A DNA stretch of 64,000 nt from contig NZ_JBEQCS010000009.1 of NCBI RefSeq assembly GCF_046054195.1, positions 1 through 64,000 on the forward strand. The letters are read 5' to 3'. Every line of letters begins with the position of its first letter. The stretch's first letter is position 1. Source of the DNA: Celerinatantimonas sp046054195. Its GTDB lineage: Bacteria > Pseudomonadota > Gammaproteobacteria > Enterobacterales > Celerinatantimonadaceae. Below the pieces are notes generated by a model, which was not told the origin of the DNA, ran no database searches, and saw only the letters and a list, made by a program, of their open reading frames with translations. Positions 35,135 through 44,133 of this stretch are shown here, one piece after another. The position numbers and the translations under genes were made by a program.

Positions 35135-35215
35135 CGTGTTAATTCGCCACTTTATTAGGCTTTGCCAGAATCAGCGACCGACCAGATAATTTAGCTCTTA
35201 ACCGACAGTTCCAAA

Positions 35216-36352
35216 CTAGAGCAATGTTTGCTCTGTTTTTTGCGAAAACAGATGGCAACGGTGCATATCAACGGCTAACTGATAGCGCTGGCCCGTTGGA
35301 TAATCACTGGCAGAGGTGTAACTGTGACACATCACTAGTTGGGAGTGCTCATCAATATCAAAATACAGATAGAGTTCTTTACCTATCGCTTCTCGCACTT
35401 TTAACTCAAGCTCAGCAAGATACGCATAGCCATCTTCAGCAGATTGGTTTTTTTCAACCAATGTAATATCTTCCGGACGAATTCCGAACCAGATCGCCTC
35501 ATCAGGCACGCCTTGGAGCTGATGAGCTTTCTCTTTAGGTAAACGTAATCGCTGACCTGTTGAAAGTTCCACTGCCAATTGTCCCTCGTCGCTTGCCAGT
35601 TTAGCTTTAAGCAGATTCATCGCAGGAGAGCCAATAAATCCGGCCACAAATTTATTCGCCGGTTTTAGATACAGGTTCATTGGCGTATCAACCTGCATAA
35701 TTTTGCCCTGATCGAGTACACAGATGCGATCGCCTAATGTCATGGCTTCAACTTGGTCATGGGTTACATAGATCATCGTTGAGCTTTGCCCTTGAGCTTT
35801 CAGATCACTATGCAATTGGGCGATGCTGACGCGAGTTGAAACCCGCAGTTTGGCATCTAAATTAGACAAAGGCTCATCAAATAAAAACACGTCAGGTTTT
35901 CGAACAATCGCTCGCCCAAGAGCCACTCGCTGCCGTTGCCCTCCAGATAACTGCCCCGGTTTGCGCTTTAACAGCTGATCAATTTCCAAGGTTTTTGCAG
36001 TTTTTGCGATACGCTGCTCAATCTCTTGTTTATCTAATTTGAGCTGCTTTAAGCCAAATGCCATGTTTTCATAAACAGACATATGGGGATAAAGTGCATA
36101 GTTTTGAAAAACCATCGAGATCCCGCGATCTTTGGGCGCTAAGTCGTTCACCCGCTGCTCACCGATATAAATATCGCCACCAGAGATCTCCTCTAGACCA
36201 GCAATCATCCTCAGGGTGGTTGATTTGGCGCATCCGGATGGTCCCACAAACACCATAAATTCGCCTTCGCGAATCGTTAAGTTAATGCCGTGGACTGCTT
36301 TAAAGCCATTTGGATAAACTTTTTCAACTTGTTTTAATTGTACGCTTGCCAT
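35216..36352 (-). CDS. ABC transporter ATPase of the MalK/UgpC type
   Basis: 378-residue ATPase with Walker A GPSGCAKST (37-45, with Ala where most have Gly), signature LSGGQRQRVALGRA, Walker B DVFLFDEPLSNLDA, and a C-terminal TOBE regulatory domain (from about 240). It is the last gene of the six-gene importer unit that starts at 41643 and energises the two permeases. UgpC is the nearest named relative, but MsmK/MalK-like sharing with other importers is possible. Confidence 0.93.
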   Translation of the reverse strand: MASVQLKQVEKVYPNGFKAVHGINLTIREGEFMVFVGPSGCAKSTTLRMIAGLEEISGGDIYIGEQRVNDLAPKDRGISMVFQNYALYPHMSVYENMAFGLKQLKLDKQEIEQRIAKTAKTLEIDQLLKRKPGQLSGGQRQRVALGRAIVRKPDVFLFDEPLSNLDAKLRVSTRVSIAQLHSDLKAQGQSSTMIYVTHDQVEAMTLGDRICVLDQGKIMQVDTPMNLYLKPANKFVAGFIGSPAMNLLKAKLASDEGQLAVELSTGQRLRLPKEKAHQLQGVPDEAIWFGIRPEDITLVEKNQSAEDGYAYLAELELKVREAIGKELYLYFDIDEHSQLVMCHSYTSASDYPTGQRYQLAVDMHRCHLFSQKTEQTLL

Positions 36353-36356
36353 GTTC

Positions 36357-37097
36357 TTAACCCTGCTCTAATTGCTGTAAATGCCCGAGAGTTAGATCAG
36401 CAACGGAGCTAATCACCAGATCGGCAAACGGATGAATTTCGCTATGGGTTGATGTCCCTGAAAGCACACCGATGCTTTTCGCGCCACTGTTACGCCCAAA
36501 GCTCATATCGCACAGCGTATCACCGAACATGGCGACTTGTTCAGGCTTAAGCTGGCATTGCTGGCAAAAACGCTCCATTAAAGCGCTATCAGGTTTAGGC
36601 GCAATGTCACCATCGCTGTATCCGACAAAATCAAATAGCTCCAACAAACCCGCTTTTTCTAAGGTATAAAGAGTCGAGTCTTTACTATCTGCTGTGGCAA
36701 CTCCCAGCTTAAATCCTTGCCGTTTAAATGACTCTAACGTTTCTTTGACGCCACTTAACGCTTTAACCGATTCCGGGCTTGCGAGCGCTTCAGCCAAAAA
36801 GGTTTGTTTCACATCTTCGTTAAATAGCGCTAATGTCGATGTGGGATTGAGCATCTCAAACCACTTCTTTGACATATCTTCAACCGGATTACAGGCTAAC
36901 AATCCGTGAAAATCAATCTTGTTATTTTCAACACCAATCGCGCTGAGTAACGCTGTTTCATTAACCGTTTTATCTTGAGCGTATTTAGCCGCCACAATGA
37001 CCACGACTCGTTTAGCAACACCTAACCACATCTGTTCAAACTCGATAAGTGTGCCGTCTTTATCAAACAATAACCCTTTAATTTCACTCACTAGCAA
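36357..37097 (-). CDS. HAD-superfamily phosphatase (phosphoglycolate phosphatase-like)
   Basis: 246-residue haloacid dehalogenase-type hydrolase. Motif I FDKDGTL has D12 and D14; later motifs are VATADSKD (motif II) and the C-terminal FGDTLCDMSFG (motif IV). The start is TTG at 37097 or a GTG two codons later; both overlap the PHP gene by up to 14 bp, so translation is coupled. In this operon it may dephosphorylate the product released by the PHP enzyme; this is an inference from context. Confidence 0.85.
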   Translation of the reverse strand: MLVSEIKGLLFDKDGTLIEFEQMWLGVAKRVVVIVAAKYAQDKTVNETALLSAIGVENNKIDFHGLLACNPVEDMSKKWFEMLNPTSTLALFNEDVKQTFLAEALASPESVKALSGVKETLESFKRQGFKLGVATADSKDSTLYTLEKAGLLELFDFVGYSDGDIAPKPDSALMERFCQQCQLKPEQVAMFGDTLCDMSFGRNSGAKSIGVLSGTSTHSEIHPFADLVISSVADLTLGHLQQLEQG

Positions 37098-38505
37098 CTA
37101 TCTCTTGTAACTGTCCCCAGGTCTTTGGACCTGATGTATCTTGGCGCATGTTTGCACCGTTATAAATCGGATTAATCAGCGCATCTAACTCTCCCGGCGC
37201 TACCGGCGAGCCTTGTCGAATATCAACGCGAAGCCACTTACAATGCGACATATCCCATTGCAACGAGACGCTCTGTTGACCAAGCGCAACACATTGAACG
37301 CACTGACCATCAACCACCAACTGCGCGCAATAATTGGCAGTTGTATTGCCAATGCTAAGCTCGATATTCACCATTGCATCGGCGCAATCATCGCCGGGCA
37401 GCAGTGCGCCGTCGTTAAGCGAAAACTGAATTTGGCTGCGTCTTGCAAAGTAACAGCGCCCTTGTCGAAGGCCTTTGATAAGCGCCGCACAACTTAAGTT
37501 TTGCGCATAAATATAGGTGGCCGGATCGCCGTATATTGCCGGCTCCGTCGCGTTAGGATTTCGCTCATCAGGCGTTAAATGGTTGTCACTGCCCCCCACT
37601 GCAACAATGTGATATCCAGCGTTCCACATCGCATTGAGAACTTTAAGCGCCGACTCAGTGGCTTGCGCTGAGGTTGACCAAGTTGGATCGCAGCACACTT
37701 CCAAAGAGTTGATAGCATCAAGTGGCATCTCGGCATATTGCCAGTGCCAGGGTTTCATCATCGGATGGTTAATGCTTAAGTTACTATTCGCTGAGCTCGC
37801 AATTTCAATGCCCTGAGCAATCATCTCTGTCGAGTGAAAATGCTCTTTATCAATGGTGAGGCTTTTCGCAGGTGCATGGATATTAAAATGGCCCAAATCG
37901 GTGGTCACTTCAAAACCCGGTAAAAATAGGCAACGCTCTGAGTCCGGCAGGCGCGAATCCAACAGGTTATGCTCGGTCATAAATAAAAAATCTAACTGCT
38001 GCGCATGAGCAATGGCCACCGCATCAGCCATATGATTATGGCCATCAGAAAGCACGGTATGCGCATGCAGATCGCCTTTATACCAACCAGCTTTGGCGTT
38101 TAAACAGCGCTTGATATCGAAGGTCACAGCACGTTTAGTATTTAAAGTTCGATGGCCCTGATACTCTCCACCCAGCTCACCCTCTAATGGTTCAATTTGC
38201 ACCTGATAGCGCATTGCACTGTCACGACGAAATTCGCCATTTGGATTAAATAACACGACTTGCCATTGTCCGGGGACAATCTCATTCCCAGGGGCTGCCC
38301 AGCTATCAGTGGGGCGAATCGTAACCGTTTTTTTACTCTTTTGCCCGACAACACCCGCACGATAATGGCCATTGGCATCATAGATAAAACAATAGATAAA
38401 ACCGGTTTTGACCGTACTCATGGTGATTTGAAAGGATTGAGCGCTGAGCACATCAAAATGGTGAGTCTTTACCCCAAAATTCATCTCACCTTCAAACAGA
38501 TACAT
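37084..38505 (-). CDS. PHP-domain metallohydrolase (CehA/McbA family)
   Basis: 473 residues from ATG 38505, with AAGGAG 5-6 nt upstream. A PHP-type metal site begins at WYKGDLHAHTVLSDG (D145, H147, H149, D154) and continues with MTEHN (H179), E199, DLGHFNIH, and later HLTPDERN. The CehA/McbA family splits esters, and the PHP fold commonly splits phosphoesters. An N-terminal beta-rich domain (about 1-135) precedes the catalytic part. In the importer operon it plausibly plays the role that the phosphodiesterase UgpQ has in E. coli. Confidence 0.85.
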   Translation of the reverse strand: MYLFEGEMNFGVKTHHFDVLSAQSFQITMSTVKTGFIYCFIYDANGHYRAGVVGQKSKKTVTIRPTDSWAAPGNEIVPGQWQVVLFNPNGEFRRDSAMRYQVQIEPLEGELGGEYQGHRTLNTKRAVTFDIKRCLNAKAGWYKGDLHAHTVLSDGHNHMADAVAIAHAQQLDFLFMTEHNLLDSRLPDSERCLFLPGFEVTTDLGHFNIHAPAKSLTIDKEHFHSTEMIAQGIEIASSANSNLSINHPMMKPWHWQYAEMPLDAINSLEVCCDPTWSTSAQATESALKVLNAMWNAGYHIVAVGGSDNHLTPDERNPNATEPAIYGDPATYIYAQNLSCAALIKGLRQGRCYFARRSQIQFSLNDGALLPGDDCADAMVNIELSIGNTTANYCAQLVVDGQCVQCVALGQQSVSLQWDMSHCKWLRVDIRQGSPVAPGELDALINPIYNGANMRQDTSGPKTWGQLQEIVASE

Positions 38506-38521
38506 CAATACTCCTTGGCTT

Positions 38522-38556
38522 AAAACGAGGTCAGATAGATTATCCGACCTCGTTTT
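38522..38556 (-). terminator. Intra-operon stem-loop after the binding-protein gene
   Basis: AAAACGAGGTC pairs with GACCTCGTTTT around a 13-nt loop, with a T-run on the minus strand. It sits between the binding-protein gene and the PHP gene. It probably gives partial termination or mRNA protection, keeping the binding protein in excess over the enzymes downstream. Confidence 0.75.
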
Positions 38557-38560
38557 ATGC

Positions 38561-39838
38561 TTATTTATGGTTGGCTCTGTCCAGTGCTCGCTGGGCTTTA
38601 CGCGCAGCCATTTTCAGTGCTTTGGCTGCCGGAACATTTTGGATTTCAACCTGATCGGCGGCCACTTTTAACGCGTCTTTAATCTTGCCGTTGGTCGGGT
38701 CAACAAAATAAAGATTTTTCGTTAAGTTCGCCTGCGTTAGCGGTACCAAGGCCTGTGGGTTGGCTTTGACATAATCATCATACGCTTTGACCTGTTTGAC
38801 GCTCATTCGAACCGGGATATAACCCGTTTGCATCGACCAGCTCGCCGTATTTTCAGCGTTGGTATAATATTTCATGAACGCAAACGCGCCTTGAGCAGCT
38901 TTATCACTCGTCCCTTTAGGCATCACAAAAACTTGAGCCCCCGCCATCGGAGATGGCTGATGAGACCCCCATCCAGGCTGGATAGTGGCAGCCAGTTTAG
39001 TAAAGTCCAGATCCGCTTGGTCACCCGATGAGCCGGTGTAACCTAATGCTCGGCCTTTCATGACATCATCAATGGTTTTATACCAATATTCCCAGCCCTG
39101 ACCACCATAATGAATCCGCATGATCTGATCATCATGGATCCATTTACGAAACCCATCCCACACTTCAATCCATTTTGGTGAATCAATTAGGATTTTCTTG
39201 CCATCATCACTGATAACCTTGCCGCCATTGGAATAAACTGCAGACAATAAGTTTTCATATCCCCACATCGGTTCCCAACCATAAAAGGTCGTTCTATCAC
39301 CATCTTTTTTGGTAACCGCGGCGGCAACTTTGGCCAACCCTTGCCAAGTTGAAAGATCTTTGGCACTAAAGCCACTGTCTTTTAATACTTTTTTATTGTA
39401 ATAAAGAATTTGGGTGGTCCCGTAGGCGGGTAGCGCTATCACCGAACCATCGGCTCGAGTCACCTGTTGGCGAAATGCAGCAACAAAATCATCGAAATGA
39501 AAATCCGGTTTAATGTAGCTGCGAAGGTCTCGAAGCAGATGCCGGTTAGCCATTGAATCGGCCTGTGAGGCAGTAAGCAGTGCAAATTCTGGCGCAGTTT
39601 TAGAGGCCATACCCGCCTGCAATTTTTGGAATGTTTCGGTATAGCTACCTTGCAGTGCACCGTTAATGTGATACTCACTCTGACTCTGGTTGAAATCTTT
39701 AATCATCTTTTCAAAGATTTTTTGCGGTTTACTACCACCGGCATACCAGAAATTCACCTCTGTTTTTGCCAGTACGGATTGCGAAAGCAAAACACTCGCA
39801 ACGCCAGTACAGGCCACAATCAATGTTTTTAGTTTCAT
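38561..39838 (-). CDS. Extracellular solute-binding protein, UgpB-like
   Basis: Family-1 periplasmic binding protein of 425 residues, signal peptide ending near QSVLA. It starts mature with KTEVNFWYAGGSKPQKIFEKMIKDFNQSQ and has the sn-glycerol-3-phosphate-type FATLLTASQADSM-like region (EFALLTASQADSM). The ligand cannot be settled from sequence; glycerophosphodiesters or sugar-like compounds fit the operon. Confidence 0.9.
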   Translation of the reverse strand: MKLKTLIVACTGVASVLLSQSVLAKTEVNFWYAGGSKPQKIFEKMIKDFNQSQSEYHINGALQGSYTETFQKLQAGMASKTAPEFALLTASQADSMANRHLLRDLRSYIKPDFHFDDFVAAFRQQVTRADGSVIALPAYGTTQILYYNKKVLKDSGFSAKDLSTWQGLAKVAAAVTKKDGDRTTFYGWEPMWGYENLLSAVYSNGGKVISDDGKKILIDSPKWIEVWDGFRKWIHDDQIMRIHYGGQGWEYWYKTIDDVMKGRALGYTGSSGDQADLDFTKLAATIQPGWGSHQPSPMAGAQVFVMPKGTSDKAAQGAFAFMKYYTNAENTASWSMQTGYIPVRMSVKQVKAYDDYVKANPQALVPLTQANLTKNLYFVDPTNGKIKDALKVAADQVEIQNVPAAKALKMAARKAQRALDRANHK

Positions 39839-39843
39839 ATTCC

Positions 39844-40746
39844 CTACTCTTTTACGCCATTGTCGGCGAAACCGGACAATATGGCTTTTTGACAGATAAC
39901 AAATAATCCCAATAGCGGCAGCACAGCAATGGTGCTAGCCGCCATAATGTGTGACCAGTTCAGGCCATAATTACCTTCAGCAATAAAATACTGACGAATT
40001 CCCGTCGCAATCAGATTTCTATCCTGCGTCGTAATCACCAAACTCGGCCACATATAGCTGTTGTAATTCATGATGAACGTAATCAGAAACAGCGTTGCCA
40101 AAGCAGCTTTACATTGAGGCAACACAATACGGAGCAAAATCTTCCACTCACTCGCCCCATCAATGCGAGCGGCTTCAATGAGTGAAGGATGAATTTTTAA
40201 GAACACTTGGCGCAGATAAAACACACCAAAAACGCTCACGATATTTGACAACACCAGCCCGGTACGCGTATCAAGCAAGCCCATTTTGGCCAAGATGATG
40301 TAAGACGGAATGTAAGTAACCGCGCCCGGCAGCATATAGCAGGCCATGACCACGAAATAGAGGGTGGTTTTACCGCGAAACTTAAGCTGCGTCAGCGCAT
40401 ACGAAAACAACGCAGAATTGATCAACACAATTGCCGTTGTCGCAAAGGCAACGGCAAAACTGTTAAAGATATACAGCCCAAATGGAGCGCTGTGAAATGT
40501 TTCAATAAAGTTCTGCCAATGCAGATGTGCTGGAAATAAATTCAGCGGGCTTGCAAATATTTCATCATTTGTTTTTAACGACCCAGATAACATCCAGATA
40601 AATGGGAAAACCATTAATATGCCACTGATAATTAAAAATAGATGCTTTATCCCTATTTTTAATAAGGCTGTTGACAAATTAAGACGTAACGAATTTTTCT
40701 CAGGAGTACTCAGCGTAATTTCCTGAGATATTTTCAATGACTTCAT
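39844..40746 (-). CDS. ABC transporter permease, UgpE-like
   Basis: About 300 residues with six membrane helices; the second of two adjacent ATG codons, at 40746, has the better spacing to GGAG. The EAA loop reads EAARIDGASEWKILLRIVLPQCK. It is the second permease of the Ugp-like importer, 6 bp after the first. Confidence 0.92.
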   Translation of the reverse strand: MKSLKISQEITLSTPEKNSLRLNLSTALLKIGIKHLFLIISGILMVFPFIWMLSGSLKTNDEIFASPLNLFPAHLHWQNFIETFHSAPFGLYIFNSFAVAFATTAIVLINSALFSYALTQLKFRGKTTLYFVVMACYMLPGAVTYIPSYIILAKMGLLDTRTGLVLSNIVSVFGVFYLRQVFLKIHPSLIEAARIDGASEWKILLRIVLPQCKAALATLFLITFIMNYNSYMWPSLVITTQDRNLIATGIRQYFIAEGNYGLNWSHIMAASTIAVLPLLGLFVICQKAILSGFADNGVKE

Positions 40747-40755
40747 CATTTACTC

Positions 40756-41640
40756 CTAATAATAAACCCAGCGTTTACCCATATAGGTGTTAATTAAAGT
40801 TAGCGCACCTGTTAGTACTAATATAATGAGTGAAGATGCCGCTGCAGGCCCCATTTCATAACGCTCAAACGCTTGTTGATAGAATAAATATAAAAGCGTT
40901 CTTGTTTCGCCACCTGGACCACCTTGAGTGAGAATTTGGAACTGATCAAAGGCTTGAATTGCATTAATCATATTGACAATAACTAAGAAGAACGTAGTGG
41001 GTGAAACAAGTGGTAGGGTAATTTTAAAAAACCGCGTCACAGGTCGACAGCCATCGATTAAAGATGCTTCATAAAGTGAGTGCGGAATTTTATTCAATGC
41101 ACTGATATAAAACAACATTGTCCAGCCAATCGCCTGCCAAACAGTCACTACAATCACCGCTATTAGCGCAGTAGAGCCATGCTCTAACCAAGCGATGGGT
41201 TCAATACCGACCATCTGCAACAGGCCGTTAATCAACCCATCTTTTGTGCTGAAAACCCATGACCAAACAATTGATACGGCAACTGTTGGCGTAATCCACG
41301 GTGAAAATATAACAGCCTGATAAAAATGACTGCCTGCAAACTTTTTATGTAAAAGCAGTGCAAATAATAATCCTAAAATAACGGTTGGAATCACTACACC
41401 CAAAGAAAATTCAAACGTATTGGTTAATGCCTGAGTAAATTCAGGATCATCAAACATATAATGATAATTATCTAACCCAACATACGAATAATTTGGGGAA
41501 ATATAATCCCAATCAGTGAAACTAATATAGATACTGTAAGCAAAAGGAAATAACCAGAACACCGTCAATGGAATAATTAACGGAGCCATGAAACCTGAGA
41601 GTTGAATTCGTCCTTGCCAGCGCTTAATAAGCCTGTTCAT
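40756..41640 (-). CDS. ABC transporter permease, UgpA-like
   Basis: About 294 residues, with an ATG pair at 41643/41640. It has six hydrophobic segments and the EAA loop YEASLIDGCRPVTRFFKITLPL. It opens the operon that runs permease, permease, binding protein, PHP hydrolase, HAD phosphatase, ATPase. The upstream gap of about 130 bp should contain the operon promoter. Confidence 0.92.
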   Translation of the reverse strand: MNRLIKRWQGRIQLSGFMAPLIIPLTVFWLFPFAYSIYISFTDWDYISPNYSYVGLDNYHYMFDDPEFTQALTNTFEFSLGVVIPTVILGLLFALLLHKKFAGSHFYQAVIFSPWITPTVAVSIVWSWVFSTKDGLINGLLQMVGIEPIAWLEHGSTALIAVIVVTVWQAIGWTMLFYISALNKIPHSLYEASLIDGCRPVTRFFKITLPLVSPTTFFLVIVNMINAIQAFDQFQILTQGGPGGETRTLLYLFYQQAFERYEMGPAAASSLIILVLTGALTLINTYMGKRWVYY

Positions 41641-41771
41641 CATTCCTCATATAAAAGCCGAAGTTGCTATTACGATATACTATATAAAACTAATATATAA
41701 GGCTTACATGACAGATATATGACTATTCACCCCCTATATTTTCTATACAAAGACTTAAGATAAACTAAACA

Positions 41772-42683
41772 CTAGCATTTATTTAGTTCAGAAAAATTAA
41801 AGTCATTACCGTCTTTAACAACCTGTTCGTGCAACCAGTTACAGAAGAAATTGATCTTGGCATTGTCATTTTTTGGGGTTATTAAATAGTGAGCCGATTC
41901 GGTGGGCATATAGGCATGATGGGCTAACACAACCTGCTGCTGATTCAGCGACTCTTTGACGGCCAAAGAGCGGATTAAAAGCATCCCCAAACCGCATTTA
42001 GCCGCTTGAATAGCCTGCATCGAGTTTGTTATTTCCAATTGAATTTTCGGCAACGCTAATGAGAAGTGGTTGTGATTTAGCCACTGCAACCAGTTTTCCT
42101 CATAACCTTTAACCTGTATCGCGGGTAAGCCTGCAAACTCCCCCGCATCAAGCGCACTCGCATACTTGGCTTTATATTCTGGGCTTGCAACTAATACCCA
42201 TTGCTCTTGAAAGAGTTTCTCGATTTTGACATTTTCTGCCTCGACATAGCCATTGGTCAGTTCAATGTCGGCTTGTTCGCAAGGAATAGTTGATGGCCAA
42301 TCGACAAGCGAAATGTCCAGATGAATGGATGGGTATTGCGTCATGAAATCAGCCAATCGAGGCATCAACCAACTATAACAAAAAGTATGATTTACCTTGA
42401 GTCGTAATACTTCATCACGGGGCGATTGAAATAAAATTTCAGTCTGCAAAGATAGATGATGCAATGAGCCAGCAACTATTGGCAGATACTTTTGCGCTTT
42501 AGTGGTTAACACCATACCTCGAGGTGTGCGAGTAAATAATTTTGCCTCAAGAAAAAGCTCTAAGCTTTTTAATTGCTGACTAATTGCGGCTGATGTGACA
42601 TGTAGCTCCTTGGCTGCCGAACCTATCGAACCTAACCGGGCAACAGCTTCAAAAGCTTTAAGAGCCCTTAAAGGTGGCAACAT
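41772..42683 (-). CDS. LysR-family transcriptional regulator, GcvA-like
   Basis: 303 residues. The N-terminal helix-turn-helix MLPPLRALKAFEAVARLGSI-GSAAKELHVTSAAISQQLKSLE is of the GcvA type. A LysR substrate domain follows. It lies directly upstream of, and co-directional with, the Ugp-like importer operon, so it may regulate it. The AT-rich 128-bp gap between them is the likely control region. Confidence 0.9.
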   Translation of the reverse strand: MLPPLRALKAFEAVARLGSIGSAAKELHVTSAAISQQLKSLELFLEAKLFTRTPRGMVLTTKAQKYLPIVAGSLHHLSLQTEILFQSPRDEVLRLKVNHTFCYSWLMPRLADFMTQYPSIHLDISLVDWPSTIPCEQADIELTNGYVEAENVKIEKLFQEQWVLVASPEYKAKYASALDAGEFAGLPAIQVKGYEENWLQWLNHNHFSLALPKIQLEITNSMQAIQAAKCGLGMLLIRSLAVKESLNQQQVVLAHHAYMPTESAHYLITPKNDNAKINFFCNWLHEQVVKDGNDFNFSELNKC

Positions 42684-42725
42684 AATGTTCTCCTTATGGA
42701 TGAAAACCGCAAATTTAAGTATCGC

Positions 42726-43151
42726 TTAACTAGAAAGACTTCCCCTTTGCCAATGTGAGCGGATCCGTTCGATAAATAGCAACGCATCACTGACAAGCGC
42801 GATAGCCGTGCAGGTAAATGCCACATCAAATAAAAATCCCGGAGGGTTGGACCAAAGCGTAAAAAATGCGTGAATGCTGTGCTCATTCAGATCAGGGCAG
42901 ATTAAAGCTGCAACAACCAGTGCGATATTAGCAATAGCTGAGCGCTTCGCTCTCTTATCTAGTTTTTGGTATTTAATCCCTTTGTGCGCAAAAATATGAA
43001 ACACCAAAACAGCTAAAGTGGCAGGCCAAGCGAAAACTAAAACCATCAGTAAAGAACCTGGATTCAATACCTTTAATATCACAAACAGCATCGCGGCAAG
43101 GCTTGCAATGAGCATAAGAACTCTCGAATTAAGATTAAGTCCCTTAACCAT
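42726..43151 (-). CDS. Small membrane protein of unknown function (paralogue 1)
   Basis: 141 residues with four predicted membrane helices. It shares with the gene at 43324 the motif TLAV-x2-FH-x-FAH-x-G-x2-YQ and a later FFTL-x3-NPP. No known domain is recognised. It lies 42 bp upstream of the LysR gene, in the same direction. Confidence 0.7.
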   Translation of the reverse strand: MVKGLNLNSRVLMLIASLAAMLFVILKVLNPGSLLMVLVFAWPATLAVLVFHIFAHKGIKYQKLDKRAKRSAIANIALVVAALICPDLNEHSIHAFFTLWSNPPGFLFDVAFTCTAIALVSDALLFIERIRSHWQRGSLSS

Positions 43152-43323
43152 ACGGGCTCATCGGTATAAATCAATGGTCAGAAATAGTTAAATTAAAGGA
43201 AGTTGACCTTTTATGCTTGTTTTTGCGCCAATCAGAGGCCAGTTTAGGCAGTAAAATGTAATGATTAGCCTAGCATCAGGCGATACGTTATCAAAAACAA
43301 TGGCCCTAAAAATAATAAAAAAG

Positions 43324-43689
43324 TTAATGCCAAAATCGTTGGACGAGGAGAATACAATCACAAATCATCGAGACAATAAAAGAGCTAACAGCAAGTGTGC
43401 TCATCACTGCCGGAGGGTTTTTGATGAGAGTGAAAAACACATAGTTGGAATAGTTATCAGCGCCATCAGGAAGCAATAGAGCACTTAGCGCAAAACAGAT
43501 ATTCGCAGCCAGAGCAAGGGCTGTGACTAACGTAACACCCTGATAGTTTACGCCATAATGGGCAAATAGATGAAAGCCAAAGACAGCCAATGTCAAAGGC
43601 GCTCCCATCACCATGGCATAACCATACCACCCCATGTTCCCCAATTTGAAGAATAAAAAAGCCAATACTGCCCCAAAAGCAAACCACAT
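43324..43689 (-). CDS. Small membrane protein of unknown function (paralogue 2)
   Basis: 121 residues with four predicted membrane helices, paralogous to the neighbour at 42726. The shared motifs are FHLFAHYGVNYQ and FFTLIKNPP. The start at 43689 has no good ribosome site, and the frame extends upstream a short way without a usual start codon. A 172-bp gap separates the pair. Confidence 0.65.
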   Translation of the reverse strand: MWFAFGAVLAFLFFKLGNMGWYGYAMVMGAPLTLAVFGFHLFAHYGVNYQGVTLVTALALAANICFALSALLLPDGADNYSNYVFFTLIKNPPAVMSTLAVSSFIVSMICDCILLVQRFWH

Positions 43690-44133
43690 AAACGTTATAC
43701 CGATAATTGTTTGAACTAGCGAAGCGATAGCTTAATCGATTCTTTTATCAAAAACACGCATGGTGTTATGCCACAAAGAAATCACTCTGATAGAAGATGA
43801 TCGCGTCATTTTAATTTTTGCTAGAATTTTCATTTAAAATGTAAAAAAGAATGTTCAATCAAAAAAATATTATTAAACCTTTAAAAAAGTAAATCTTGTT
43901 CCTGTAAAAACTATTTTATCCAGCTAAATAATGCTAATCCCTCTTTTTTAGCCAATTAAAATTTCATAAAAAACAGATAAATAAGCTATATTGTTATCAA
44001 CAAAATAAAAAATAAGTTCGTTTTTTAAACAATTTTATTGAAAAAACTGATTTTTAACCTAAACTATCGAAAATTTTATTTAACTACTCATTTTTGTTTG
44101 TTTACCCGAAAGGGATGATTGGGAGTAAAAGCT
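43690..44133. other. Long AT-rich intergenic region upstream of the adhesin gene
   Basis: About 440 bp of very AT-rich DNA with many A and T runs, between the small membrane gene and tpsA. It should hold the tpsA promoter; low GC and A-tracts suggest H-NS-type silencing or bent DNA. No genes, and no named operator, can be supported. Confidence 0.5.

Noticed and set aside
44119..44133. TTG start five codons upstream for the adhesin
   Set aside because: The conserved extended signal peptide begins at GTG 44134, which also has the better spaced GGGAG.
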